Position numbers and translations under genes: made by a program
Shown here: in pieces, positions 32,759 through 44,215 of the stretch
Position numbering within the stretch: the first letter of the stretch is position 1
Layout: the number at the start of each line of letters is the position of its first letter
Assembly (NCBI GenBank): GCA_963682025.1
Contig: OY821517.1
Location: 226,402,034-226,466,033, forward strand
Direction: 5' to 3'
DNA length: 64,000 nt
DNA from: Cordilura impudica
Taxonomy: Eukaryota > Arthropoda > Insecta > Diptera > Scathophagidae
Notes under the pieces: generated by a model
Databases searched by the model: none
Told to the model about the DNA's origin: nothing
The model's input: only the letters and a program-made list of their open reading frames with translations

Positions 32759-33890
32759 AAAAGATTGATCAATAATCATTCGATCAATCTTTTATATAAG
32801 TAGGATTAAGTTATCTAAATTACAAATTAATTTAATTTTATTACATAAAATTTCAAAAAAAAAAAATTTGTTCTCTTATTTTTTTTTTTTTAATTTAGTT
32901 TTAATAATAAAACTTTATTTAAAGTTATTAAAATTGTTATATAAGTAAGAGTAGTTTTAGTTTTGAGAAAACAAATAAAAAGTAGTCTAACTAAATTTTT
33001 TGGGTAAGTTAAATAATCTTAATTATAAATTTCCCTTGCAAACGATTGCTGGCCAGCCAATCGTCTACAAAAAAATTTTTGTTTCTCATTTAAGTTTATG
33101 GTTTTAAATTTAATTTTAGTTTTTAATTTTATACTTTAATTTTAATATTAATTTAATTTAAAATTTAATTGTAAACTGTAATTTTAAGTTTTAAATTTAC
33201 TTTTGTTTTTTTTAGTTTCTTGACAAGAGAGTAAATTAAATTTTTAATTTCTAAATTTTAATTTAAATTTTACATTTAGGTATTGTTAATTCTAAGTCCT
33301 ATTTTCAAAAAAAAATTTTTTTGTTTAAATTTTATTCTAGTTTTAATTTCTATTTAAAAAAAATTTCATTTATTTTAAGTATTTATTCAATAAGGTATAA
33401 ATAAATTTATATTTCAATTTCAACTTTTTACTCAGAAATTAAAAAAAAAATGTATTTCATTTTACTTTCTATTATCTATATGTATTTAATTGCAATGATT
33501 CATACTTTTATTTTCCTCTAGTTAGGAAAGAAATTGCTTCTAAATCATTGAAATATTATAAAAAAAATTTTTTCGGCCAATTAATATATTATTCCATTCT
33601 CAATCCACATATTTAATATAAGTTCCATTAGTCTATGTATCATTATTTACCCATTTCCCTTGGTAACTATCTTCCCTTTTTCATTCCTTAGTATTGTCCT
33701 ATTCATTTAATTACTGCGGTGTGAGCACTTTCTCGTTCTATTTTCGTTATACCCATTTCCATATTCAAAATTCATATCAATTCTAGTTGCAACTGTAATA
33801 ATGCCATTCAATGATGTCGGTTACATCACAACCTAGAGAATAATTGACCTCAGTCAATTTCCTCATTAACATCATGGATATTTGATCGAT
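32759..33890. other. AT-rich internal DNA of the 412-like element; no gene seen
   Basis: Poly-A/T and TTTTAATTT-type strings. No pol or gag motif on either strand. Confidence 0.5.
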
Positions 33891-33899
33891 CCGGATCTA

Positions 33900-34245
33900 A
33901 TTATTTATCTATATATATTCATTATTTTCATTTCTATCCCCCGGGGGTCATGGGTCATTGGCTAAACTGTCCTTTGACGGTTGCTTATTAGTGTCAGACT
34001 GTGGTTACCTGTTATTTCCCAAGCTTTAGGAAGAGTGACCTCAGTCACTTTTCCATTAATAACCAGGTCAGCACCTTTTATCATTTTATCATATTATTTC
34101 GCAAAATGTAGGACATTTTGCTGTGCTCTTGGGCTTTTTGGGCTATGCATCGCCTCTTCTAGTCCCATATTTACTTGGAAGGGTCAATCGAGATTATTAT
34201 TCAAAGAGAAATATTCTATAAAAAAAATGTAATCCATGTGCCGTA
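33900..34245 (-). pseudogene. Unidentified coding-like remnant on the minus strand
   Basis: On the minus strand a short stretch reads KGADLVINGKVTEVTLPKAW then EITGNHSLTLISNRQ, followed by a stop. It has better base composition than its surroundings and lies near the 3' LTR, where some insect LTR elements carry an envelope-like gene. The similarity to envelope proteins is only an impression; I do not recognise a diagnostic motif (no furin site or membrane anchor). It could also be an unrelated fragment. Confidence 0.3.
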
Positions 34246-35399
34246 TGGCAGGATGTTATGTGTATTTTTCTAAAAATAAAGTGTATTCATATAAAGCATC
34301 CTATTAAATATTTCCGAAATAGTTTGATTTGAGTTCTCAGCAAACTAAATTAGATTTACGTATCCAATATTTACAGAAAAATGAAGTTTCTCCTCCTATG
34401 GATCTAAAAGATACGTTCCATTAAAAAGTTAATGTATGTTTAAAAATTAGTGTAGGTTATCCGGGTATACCAATATTTTAACAAATATCAGCAACTACGG
34501 CAATACCAACTAGTAACAGTAATATCCAAGGATATTCAAAGATATTTTCACAATCTAATTTTCCTTTTTTTTCTAAAAAGAATGTTATTCTGTTACTTCC
34601 ATTTCAGAGTGTTTAGTACAGAGAGGATAATAAATAATCTAAAAATTGAAAGTGTGAGTAAAATGTACGGCCAGAAACCTTCTTTCGACAGAAATAACTC
34701 TTAATGAGATAATTGGTAAAAGAATTAACAATGCCGTTCATCTCAGTGTTGGAGAAAATGGAAAGTATTTTAATTAATAATGAAATTAATGGGTATTTAA
34801 AAAAAATTTGAAAATAATTAAAAACTAATTTTATTATCTGAATTATAAAGAAAATCAGATTGAAGTATCATTGGAAAGGCGCGATGCGAGATATGAAGTT
34901 GAAGGTAGTATAGCTCAACAACATCAAACTCAAAAAAAAAAAAAAACATCAGATTCAGCACTAACTGTAATCGGGAAAAAATTGTACATGTAATAAAGAA
35001 AAACATAAACTTAATCAAGAAGAATTTGTAATGATATTCTCAATAAATAAATTTTATGGACCCGTCCCGAAATTAGGATGTTCAAAATCTAATAGTGTTG
35101 TGCAAGTTTATAAAAAGGTAAAATAAGAATAACAGGATAGTAGATAAATCCCTGTCTTTCTAATATAGTAAATACAAAGAAAGTGCGTCCATTGATCACT
35201 CATAAGAGCATAATTAAAAATGTGTCCTATGGATCGTGACAATGAACAGTTTTAAGAAATCAGAAGAGAGTTTAACGAATTATAAATAGTATCATTTCAA
35301 GAAATTAATAAAAAAGATATAAGAGTTTCATAGTAATGCTCCCCGGAGCTTGACATAAAACGGTGAAATCCTTTAATTAATAATATAGGACTATAAATA

Positions 35400-35900
35400 T
35401 ATTAGAGTCAGAGAAAATCAGTGCAATTAATTTTCATAAACAAAAACTCAGACTAAATGATAATTAACCCGTCTACATAAAAATTATAGAATACCACACT
35501 CTCATAAAGAAGAGGATAATGTGTTAGTACCACAACAGATACTCCAACATGGTATATACATCGCCAATACCATAACATCTAGGTCGAACCCATTGGTGAA
35601 AATTGTCAATACAACTGACAAAGACCTCATCATTAATAACGTTCAAATAAGAACAGAAAGTCTAAGGAAAAATTGGAAAAATGATCCAAAAATATTCCCG
35701 GGTTCGCTCATACTGAGTTGAAATATTTATGCTCAGAATTCATTGATATATTCGCACTAGAATTTGAGAAAATAACTGCTAACAATTTCTACAAGCAAAA
35801 ACTCAGACTCAGGATCAAATGCGATCCACCATATTTAGTGATTATATCAATAATTAACTCGTTTAACAAATTCAAATTAAGAATTATGTATATTTTATAA
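35400..35900 (+). pseudogene. 412-like pol fragment in inverted orientation
   Basis: Plus-strand pieces of the protease/RT linker and RT start: one scrap at 35425-35515 (HKQKLRLND, then YIKNYR-like), and a longer one at 35521-35810 (MLVPQQILQHGIYIANTITS; LCSEFIDIFALEFEKITANN then FYKQKLRLRI). It aligns with 51780-52180 of the complete 412-like element. The host LTR element runs on the minus strand, so this is an inverted, partly duplicated piece or a second insertion. Confidence 0.65.
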
Positions 35901-36126
35901 AAATTGAATTGGAAATTGGCTCAGAAATTCACATGTACATTTTATTTTCACAATATAATTTTAATTTTTCTGTAAATGATATTAATTATTGAAATTTCAA
36001 AAAAATTTAAAATTTTTAAATTAGCTTATCGTATATATGCTTTTATATTTATAAATAAAAATGTTGTAATATATATATTTTCTTTCATTTAAAAATTCAT
36101 TTTATTAAAAATACATTACTTAACTT

Positions 36127-36354
36127 TTATCTGCTGCTTTTAGACATTGGAATTTGTAGACTGACGTGGTGGTTTTCCACAGACTTCGTTATTATCAGGA
36201 GTAGGTACTGAGGTGGTGGTGATGGTGTTGGTGCTGATAATGTTGTTACTGCTCCAGCTACTAAAGCCGCTTCAATTTGTTGTTCATTGTTTAGTTGTTT
36301 AACATTGCTTTGATAAAGTTTATTGTTCTGTGATCCGTTTGCACATTGTGACAA
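36127..36354 (-). other. Short ORF, probably leader of the 412-like element
   Basis: 75 codons on the minus strand with a Pro/Ser/Thr-rich middle and no recognised domain. It lies between the primer site side and the body of the element. Not supported as a gene beyond being open. Confidence 0.25.
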
Positions 36355-36579
36355 TATTCGTTAATAAAAGTTGTTTCAATTTAAAAAAAATTTTTTTTTC
36401 TTTTTCACCTTTTATATTTTACATTTCTTTTATGTTAAAATGATTTGTTTCAAATGATTGTTTTATTTACGGTTAAGATTTATTTTACAACAACCCTTTG
36501 GTTTTTTCTTTGTTTTATTTTTGTTTTTAATTTTTCCATATTCTTATGTTAAATGAATGTTATTAAATTATGCAAGCTT

Positions 36580-37355
36580 TTTATACCCTATACCACTATG
36601 TGGTTTGGGTATAATGACTTTGTGCTGCTGTTTGTAACAACCAAAAATATTTGACCTAGACCCATCTTTAATTATACCGATCGAATCAGAATCACTTTCT
36701 GAGTTGATTTAACAATGTCCGTCCGTCCGTCCGTCCGTCCGTCCGTCCGTCTGTGTGTCCATGTAAAGCTTGTAATCAAACTGCAGGTCGCAAATATGAA
36801 TATATTTTGATGAAATTTGGCATATAAGCTTTTATCGGCCATGGGATGAACGCTATTGAAATTGGTGAGAATCGGTCCATGTTCAGACCTAGCCCCCATA
36901 CAAATTACCCATATGAAATCGACATAAATTGCCATAAGATCCAAATTGTGATATAGATCTTACTCAAATTGGGTTTGTATGCGTTCATTACATCCACTAA
37001 TGAGTAGTCCAAAAATGATCCCTTTGACCCCATATAGAGCTGCTTCCCGATCTTCACTTAAATCTATTAAAAAGCAAAAATATTGCACTGATTCTTCTCA
37101 AATTTTGTTTGTACATATTTTTGCAAAATACAAGAGACTTTACCAAACATGATCATGATCGGTCCATTTTTGGACCTAGTCCCTTTATAGATATAGCATC
37201 CGATATGAACTTTTTTATATCTGCAGCCAAAAAAATTAATAAAAATCCCACTCAAATTTGGTTTTTGCTTGGGCCTAAGAGATAGGGTTTCTAAACGCAT
37301 GGTATAGGGTATCGTATAGTCGGTCTAGACCGACTATAATTTTCTTACTTGTTTT
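36580..37355 (-). repeat. R1 interspersed repeat, copy d (near complete)
   Basis: Reverse orientation. Subterminal inverted pair ATACCCTATACCA (36583-36595) and TGGTATAGGGTAT (37300-37312), GTCC run near 36717-36749, and the intact 24-bp palindrome at 37315-37338. Inserted in the leader of the minus-strand 412-like element. Confidence 0.8.
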
Positions 37356-37827
37356 TCATTTGGTGTTTATTATCGTAAAAGTGAACAAAGTACATATGAA
37401 TAGAATATTTACCATTTAAAAGTTGTTGCGCTAAAAATATTTGCTTTTTCAGATAATAATATGGACAAAAATAAATTAAATAATTTTTTTTTGTTGACTT
37501 TTATTATGCGATTTTGTTTGAATTTTAATGTTTTGATTTGAATTTATGCGAATTTTTTAAATTCAGGAACGAATCATTCGTTTTTATATGGAGCTAGTGT
37601 ATCATTTTATGCGAATTCGGTTTATGCGGATTTTTGCGGAATGAATTAATCGCATAAAATGAGGTTTGAGTGTATACACTGATTATTTTGAAAAAGCCAG
37701 CTGCCGTTATGATTATACAATCGTTATTATTCTTCAAAAAAATTATTGTGTAACATTTTTAGCTATCAAATACAATTTTAGATTGTCTTATGAAGTTGAA
37801 TATTCAGGTGTTTTTATTTTAAACTTT

Positions 37828-37862
37828 GGCCACGCCATGGAGTCCTGATCCATGACGTGGCC
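37828..37862. promoter_or_regulatory. Strong hairpin beside the primer-binding site
   Basis: Arms GGCCACGCCATGGA and TCCATGACGTGGCC, one mismatch, loop GTCCTGA. It overlaps the primer site by two bases. This position fits an RNA dimerisation or packaging structure; the function is inferred. Confidence 0.65.
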
Positions 37863-37876
37863 TGGCAGGATCGCCA
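37861..37876 (-). promoter_or_regulatory. Primer-binding site of the minus-strand 412-like element
   Basis: Minus strand TGGCGATCCTGCCAGG directly after the 5' LTR; identical over 16 bases to the site at 47217-47232. Confidence 0.8.
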
Positions 37877-38152
37877 TATAATAACTTTGTCCTTATCTTC
37901 TCTACTTTATTTATTAAAACAACCTTTTTGATTTGTGTTTACGAACAGCCGCTTGTGCGACTGTTCTGATTTAAAATCTTTTATTGACTGACTTATTGTC
38001 TCTATTATACTTAAAACTAGCTTATCGTACGCGCATACATAAACATTGTACACGCATACACATACGTTCAGACTTAAAACTAACCTAATCATGTAGATTG
38101 CGTACTCAGCAGTTTCTCACGATTAGAGAGCTGTTAGCGTGGATATCTGCAT
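37877..38152 (-). repeat. 5' LTR of the minus-strand element, left piece
   Basis: Matches 32394 onward to GGATATCTGCAT, then is interrupted by the hAT at 38153; the remainder of the LTR is 41104-41168. Confidence 0.85.
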
Positions 38153-41095
38153 CAGGGCTGCCAGAATTGCCGATTTTTCGGCATTTTGCCGATTTTTAAA
38201 AAAAAAATATGCAAAATGCCGATTTGCCGATATTTGGTCGAAAAGAACACGGCAACTTTATTTTTTGTGGAGTTTTTATGACTGTGGCAACATTAAAATA
38301 TTTATTCATTGAAAGAAAAGAGCTATGAACGTTTTTGAAGAATCTCAGTTGGAGTACAAAGGACAGACAATGAATGCATTAATTTTATAAATTGTGGTGA
38401 TCTTTATGAAATTTACTACATTTTTTGCAAATAAGCAACTGTGAAAAATAAGAGAAGAAAGTAAAATAAAAAAAGTTAACGGTTTAATTTTTTATACTAG
38501 ACAAAAATATTAAAAAATACAGAAAATTCATAAAATAGTTTATAAATTATAAAAACAAAATTAATCTAGTAAAATCATAAAATGTTGAGATATTTACAAA
38601 GGAATAATCAAGGTATGTAATGTAATACAATATATAACAAAAATATTATAACAAAAATATTCATACAAACATAATTTTTTCTAGAAACTGATAATGATGT
38701 TGAAGACAATGCTTCAACATTAGAAAATCAACCATTGGTATGTATTTGATAATTGTTTTGCACAATAACATTTAGTTTAAATATTACTTTTATTGTAGGC
38801 TGATAAAAAGAAAAGAAGAAAGCTAAAAGAAGAATGGATTATGGAAGCTGAATTTAGATGTTGGGCAGAAAAGAGGAATAACGTTTTTTTTTTTGCAAAT
38901 TGTGCAACGTACAATTAAAAGCCTCACCCGGATTTGTTAACACATTCCCAGTCTAAAAAACATGCTGCAAACTCAATTTATATCCAAAAAAAAAATTGAC
39001 GAATCATTTAATTTAGAAAAGTTTGGCGCTAAAAAGGCAGAAATAAGGATGGCCCTTTTTATAGTGGAGCACAACCTTCCATTTATGGTCGCTGACCATA
39101 TGACAAAGGTTTGTCAGGTATCATTTTCCGATTCCGGAAGTGCAAGCAATATGACACTAGGGCGCACTAAGGCCAAAGCCATCGTAAAAAACGTTGTTGG
39201 AAAAACACAATTTTCAACTGTGTGCGGTCTTTTAAAAAATAATAAGTTTTCGTTGTGTGCTGATGAATCCACGGATCTTTCTAACACGAAATCTTTATGT
39301 TTAGTGGTTCCAGTTTGCTTGGATTTTAAAATACAAGACCTTTTTTTTGGCTTGCTAAAAGTGGATAAGTGCGACGCTAAAAGCTTGCATAAACTATTTG
39401 TAGACCATTTTGAGAAAAACAACATTGACTATAAAGCCAACATGATTGGATTTGCGGCCGATCAGTGGCAAAGTTATTAAAGAACGACATTCCAGATTTA
39501 TTTGTGATTAAATGCATATGCCATTCTCTAGCTTTATGTTCGCCGTACGCCTGCCTCCAAATTCCATCAGAGGTTGAAACATTGGCTAGAGACATATACA
39601 ACTATATATCAAACAGCCCAAAAAGGGCCAACCAATTTGAGAAGATATTAAAGTTGTTGGAAATAAAACCCAAAAAAATTTTGCATCCAAATCAAACGCG
39701 ATGGCTGTCTCTTGAAGCAGTAGTTTCAAGAATTTTGGATTTATACGAGACATTAAAAATTTATTTTTCATTTGCCGTAAATGTCGATAAAATTGATACG
39801 GCAAAAACTATTCTTAATAATTTAAATGAATCAAATGAAATTTATTTATCTTTCCTGAAATATATTCTTGGAATTGTCAATAATATTAATAAAGTTTTTC
39901 AATCTGAATCAACTGAAATCCATAATTTACATGGAAAGATGGAGAGACTACTTAATACAGTATTAAGCAAATTTATAAAATATGATTATTTAAAAAATGA
40001 TAAAATTCATTTAACAGATTTCATGAACAGAGATAATTTTTTAGAATTTGATCAAATTTATTTGGGAGTATATGCCAAAGATCTTATTTTTAAAACCAAA
40101 CTAAACAAAAGTGAACTAAACAACATTATAAATAATTGCTTAAATTTTTATATCGAAATTTCTAATCAAATATTAAAACGTTTTGATTTCGAAACTAACT
40201 ATAAATCGTTAAGTATGATAAATCCAAATATGATAATGAATAAAAAAAATAATTCAATTTTTGAAATTGTCAAAGAATTTCCAAATTTTATAAACAAATC
40301 CGAAAAGCAATCTTTGGACTCTGAGTACAGAGAGTTAAAATTTCTAAAATTTGATGAAATCTTTAAAAATTGTGAAACTAATTTGTGTAGTTTTTGGCTT
40401 AAATTTTCTGAAATAAAACGTGGTGATTCCACTAATGCTTTTCCAATTTTAACAAAATTGGTTCAACAAATAATGGTTTTACCTCATTCCTCTGCAAATG
40501 TGGAACGCATTTTTAGCCAAGTCAATTTAAACAATCAAAATTTCGGTGTTCTCTGGAAAATGAAACGTTGGAAGGAATTTTATACTCCAAAGACTTTTTA
40601 AAACTTAGCGATTCAAATTGTTTTGACACGGATATTAAACAGGGGTTAATAAAAATGATAAACTGTGAGATGTATTGATAAAACCTTTGTTATTTTATGT
40701 AAAATCAATTATTAATTATGTACAAAAACTGATGTAATTTTGATGAAATCCTTATTTGATCTCAAAAACCTTAATGAAATGATGAAATTATATGTGAAAA
40801 ACATATTGTTTAACACTGAAGTGTATTTTTTTTTAGAAATATATTTTTCTATATTTAGATAAATATATATTTATAATATACATATATAATTAATTTTTTT
40901 TAAATGTTATTTAATGATAATTTTTATGTTAGAAAACATATTATTTACACTGAATTGTATTTTTTAAATAAAAGTTAACATACTTTAAAAATTTGTATTT
41001 TTAATAGTACCAATTTTTTTTGCCGATTTTTTGAAATCAAGTGCCGAAAAGTGGAAAAAGTGCCGATTTTTCATTGAAATCATCTGGCACCCCTG
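38153..41095 (+). mobile_element. hAT transposon inside the LTR
   Basis: 8-bp target duplication ATCTGCAT (38145-38152 and 41096-41103), fitting the nTnnnnAn preference of the Ac branch. Inverted ends are CAGGGCTGCCAGA and CAGGGGTGCCAGA (one mismatch). Length is 2,943 bp. The LTR copy at 32394 gives the empty site. It differs in ends and protein from the outer Hermes-like hAT. Confidence 0.92.
38582..40640 (+). pseudogene. hAT transposase with two short introns, several frame breaks
   Basis: The likely start MLRYLQRNNQ (38582) is followed by GTATGT...TTCTAG and later GTATGT...TTGTAG, giving two small introns and a short acidic exon between. Next is a BED-like finger (CKLCNVQLKASPGFVNT) read across frame slips. 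38962-39480 contains FSLCADESTDLSNTKSLC (first catalytic Asp). A small deletion and frame change near 39465 removes the site of the second Asp. 39465-40601 contains CICHSLALCSPYA, the helical insertion domain, and VLPHSSANVERIFSQVNLN, the dimerisation motif with the catalytic Glu. A frameshift near 40540 precedes the last 30 residues. Confidence 0.88.
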
Positions 41096-41103
41096 ATCTG
41101 CAT

Positions 41104-41168
41104 TGGAATGCAGAGTGTTTTATTGCATGTCTATGGCATGGCAATGTACACTGCTCAAACACGCTACA
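41104..41168 (-). repeat. 5' LTR of the minus-strand element, right piece
   Basis: Continues the LTR after the hAT target duplication and ends (LTR start on the minus strand) at TGTAGCG, next to LINE sequence. Confidence 0.85.
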
Positions 41169-41172
41169 AAAC

Positions 41173-42415
41173 TACCACTCAAAGCTCTAAAATTACTGGT
41201 TATAATATTTAACAGCTGCATCAAACTCAACTATTTCCCAAACCATTTCAAAAATGCTAAGGTTATAGCTATCAACAAACCTAGTAAGCCAAAAAATAAC
41301 CCAAATAGCTATAGACCTATTAGTCTATTAAGTAACCTAGGTAAAATATTTGAAAAAATACTACATTCTCGTCTTAGTGAATTTGTAATGACCAATTCTA
41401 TTGTTGATAAGAACAATTTGGAAAAGAGCATAGCACTACTCACCAAATAAACAGAATTAAAAATCAAATAATCACCAATAAAAACAATAAACGTTCAACG
41501 GGTCTAATATTATTAGATATTGAAAAAGCGTTTGACACCGTTTGGCATAATGGCCTAGTATTTAAACTTCTTGATGCAAATATACCAAAATATTTATTCA
41601 AACTTATTTCAGATTTCATTTACGGCAGAAGCTTTAAAGCGATTAATAATGAAATATCATCTTCAAAAACCATTTCCACAGGGTAACCCCAAGGATCAGT
41701 CTTGTCGCCATTGCTTTACTCGATACATACATCCGATTTTAAAGTCCCAAAATATATGAAAATTGCTTATTACGCAGATGATACTGCGTTAATTTCTTCA
41801 AACAAACTTACAAGTGCACTCCTGAAGAAAATGGAAAAGGGACTTGTAAATTGCAGTAAATATTTTCACAAATGGAAAATCAAAATTAATCCAAACAAGA
41901 CCCAAGCAATAATTTTCCCATTCAACAAATCTCCCAAAAGACTGCCAAGACGTCATCTTCTTATTGGAAATAATGTCATAAATATACTTGACGATGTCAA
42001 ATATCTCGGAGTTGTCTTGGACAAAAAGCTTACATTTAAAAGACATATTATGGCTACGTGTCAAAAAGCTATAAAATCATTTAAAGCATTATTGCCACTA
42101 CTTAATAGAAGGTCATTTCTAAACCACAAAAACAAAAATCTACTCTTCAAAAGTGTTATAAGGCCGATATTAACATACGCGTGTCCTATTTGGAGTGACG
42201 CTGCCAACTGTCACCTAAAACGCTTACAAATTATACAAAACAAATGTCTTAAAATGATAAATAAAAAGCCCTGGAGGTATCCTACAAATCTTCTTCATGA
42301 AGAAACAGGTTATGAAAAAATTATCGATTTCATAACAAGGATTAATAACAATTACTTTGCCAAAATTGAAAATCCCTCTTACCCACTGATAAGAGAATGT
42401 AGAGAAATAACGTAA
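41173..42415 (+). pseudogene. Jockey-group ORF2, reverse transcriptase continued
   Basis: Continues the LINE ORF2 from 32393. Motifs: AIKKPSKPKNNP-type region (41270-41310), NSYRPISLLSNLGKIFEKIL, a frame break near 41445, LILLDIEKAFDTVWHNGL (first catalytic Asp), PQGSVLSPLLYSIHTSDF after a stop at 41686, and YYADDTALISSNKL (41767, catalytic YADD). The C-terminal region has NPNKTQAIIF, VKYLGVVLDKKL and RPILTYACPIW, and the protein ends at 42415. Catalytic residues are kept but the frame is broken. Confidence 0.88.
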
Positions 42416-42446
42416 AATTAAAAAAAGAAATCACCAAATTGAAATT

Positions 42447-42497
42447 TATATGCTTATAGAGGTCTATTATTTCTAATAAACCTCCTATAAGCATATA
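42447..42497 (+). promoter_or_regulatory. Hairpin in the LINE 3' UTR
   Basis: TATATGCTTATAG pairs with CTATAAGCATATA; the inner AGGT/ACCT and TATTA/TAATA pairs extend the stem to a 4-base loop. It lies 30 bp after the ORF2 stop. Structures like this can be recognised by the LINE reverse transcriptase; the role is inferred. Confidence 0.65.
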
Positions 42498-42718
42498 AAT
42501 ATTTTCAGATAGTATTTGAATTTATTAAATCATATAAAGGTTTTTTTCCTCCCATTTTCCTTTAAAAATCATTAAAAAATAAAATAAAAACTATTTAATA
42601 TCTTAAGATCCTATATATTATTTGTTGGAATATCTATATGAAAAGATAAGATCTCATATGTAAATATCAAATTTGTTAAAATATGTAAATAAAGGAAGAA
42701 TATATAATTGATTGAATT

Positions 42719-43726
42719 GATGAAAGGTTTTATTTACTCAACAATACGTTGCAAAAATCAGTGGAGAAAGTCTCCGATGTTACAGAACTCAGTAATTGCT
42801 GCGCAAAATTGGTGAAGTATTTTAAAAAGTCGGGCCTTAATGATATTTGAATACCTCACTGAAAAGCTTTTGCTCCACTCCTTGGAATACAGTATTTTAT
42901 ATGCTAAATTCAATAGAAAAAAAACTGGGGCGAAATCAATCACATCCTTAAAAGTAAAAATTAACTTCACAGAATTGACTCAATAATTATAAATAATTTA
43001 AAAGCATTGAAGAGAATCCTTCAACTCTTTGAAGAAGCTACAAAACTTTGGAGGGAGAAAATTATGCCACATTGCATTTAGTTTTAATATATAATTTGGA
43101 TATAATTCAGCGCCTTCAAGAAAAATTTATATTTTATTGGATACGAAAGTAATGAAAAATATTTAAATTTCCCATAAAATAACTATTTTCCTTTATCCAC
43201 CAACAAATAAGCCTTTGCAGTGTTCCAATGATGAAAGGCAAGATATTGAGGACGAATGCGTACGACATTTAAAAAAAACTTCCAAAACGAAATTCCAACC
43301 ATTCGTAAGGAACTTCCAACAACTTCTTCACCTGTGTCGAAACACGCAAAACTCTTCTTGGATTTTGTGGCACCTGAAAGCAACTGCGATTCCAATGAAG
43401 TCATTATCCAGGAGGTTCAATTTTATAAAAATACAAAGATTGTGAATACCGCAGACTTTACTTGGTGAGATTTACAGAAAAAGAATTTTTCGCTTCTCTA
43501 TAAATTGAGTTGCATAGTTTTAGCAACTCCAGCTAAAAGCGCATCTTCGGAACGGATTTTTTCAGCTGCAGGAAACCTATCATCTGAAAAAAGATGTGCA
43601 TTGGGCTTGAAAGAGACGGGAGTTAATGAAATTACGTTGGAAAAGGCGAACTTTATAGCAAATAGCTTTAGAAATTGTGAATTTCAATTTAAAAAATTTA
43701 CATATTTACAATTACAAGAATATTAA
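42719..43726 (+). pseudogene. Outer Hermes-like hAT transposase, C-terminal half
   Basis: Begins YLLNNTLQKSVEKV next to the LINE target duplication, then LVKYFKKSGLN, NWGEINHILK-like and EIQRLQEKF-like segments with stops. 43215-43470 spans DIEDECVRHL and FLDFVAPESNCDSNEVIIQE in shifting frames. The last ORF (43505-43726) reads VLATPAKSASSERIFSAAGN and then LSSEKR, the hAT dimerisation motif with catalytic Glu. Same branch as 27990-28470, and the target duplication shows it is the same gene. Confidence 0.85.
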
Positions 43727-43739
43727 CTTCTGTTTTAAA

Positions 43740-44215
43740 ATAAATTTATTACATTTTTATATCAAGATGTTTCATTTTATTTAATCCAGTTTTACTTTGT
43801 TTATTGTGCAAAAAAAATAATATTAGTGTGGTTCCTCCCTGACAGCTGAAGCAATTATATTTCATATATTCACTAGTTTTCGAATACTTTTATTTTGCTA
43901 TAGTTTATCTATATAGTTTATTCATATATTTTTTCTAATTTTTTATTATTCATGAGTAATTGTACATTTTTAAATACTGTAGGTTTATTTGAATTAATAA
44001 TAGAATCGCTACTCAATTTAATTCGCTTTCTATCATTATTTATTTTAGTTTTAATCTTTAGTTTTAAAATGTTTTCTAATTAAATTCGCTTTCTATCATC
44101 ATCATCATCATTTAGTAGAGTAGAATTCTTTCGTTTTTAATTTTTTTCTACTTTAATTCGCTTTCTATCATTTTTTAATTCAGTTTTACTCTTTCGCTTT
44201 AAAATGTATTCATGT
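43740..44215. repeat. Short repeat AATTCGCTTTCTATCAT, three copies, in AT-rich DNA
   Basis: Copies near 44022, 44083 and 44156, each about 65-75 bp apart, just downstream of the minus-strand ORF that ends at 44216; a (CAT)n run sits at 44098. No other gene seen. Confidence 0.55.

Larger units (their letters stand above)
32394..41168 (-). mobile_element. 412/mdg1-like LTR retrotransposon on the minus strand, coding region mostly lost
   Basis: LTRs at 32394-32743 (3') and 37877-41168 (5', split by a hAT). The minus strand reads TGTAGCGTGTTTG at the LTR start; the primer site TGGCGATCCTGCCAGG follows the 5' LTR and a purine tract precedes the 3' LTR. The target duplication in the LINE is AATC/AAAC (32390-32393 and 41169-41172). 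Removing the element restores the LINE frame (LLLKN then LPLKALK). Internal DNA holds only scraps of coding sequence, an inverted pol piece and an R1 copy. LTR copies differ at about 6 substitutions plus small indels. Confidence 0.85.
29778..42718 (+). mobile_element. Jockey-group LINE (copy 2), split by a 412-like element
   Basis: 5' UTR, ORF1 and ORF2 on the plus strand with a target duplication TGATGAAAGGTT at both ends (29766-29777 and 42718-42729). ORF2 is cut at 32393 by the LTR element and resumes at 41173. Without that insertion the LINE is about 4.2 kb, usual for this group. The 3' UTR has a strong hairpin (42447-42497) and no long poly-A. Confidence 0.88.
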
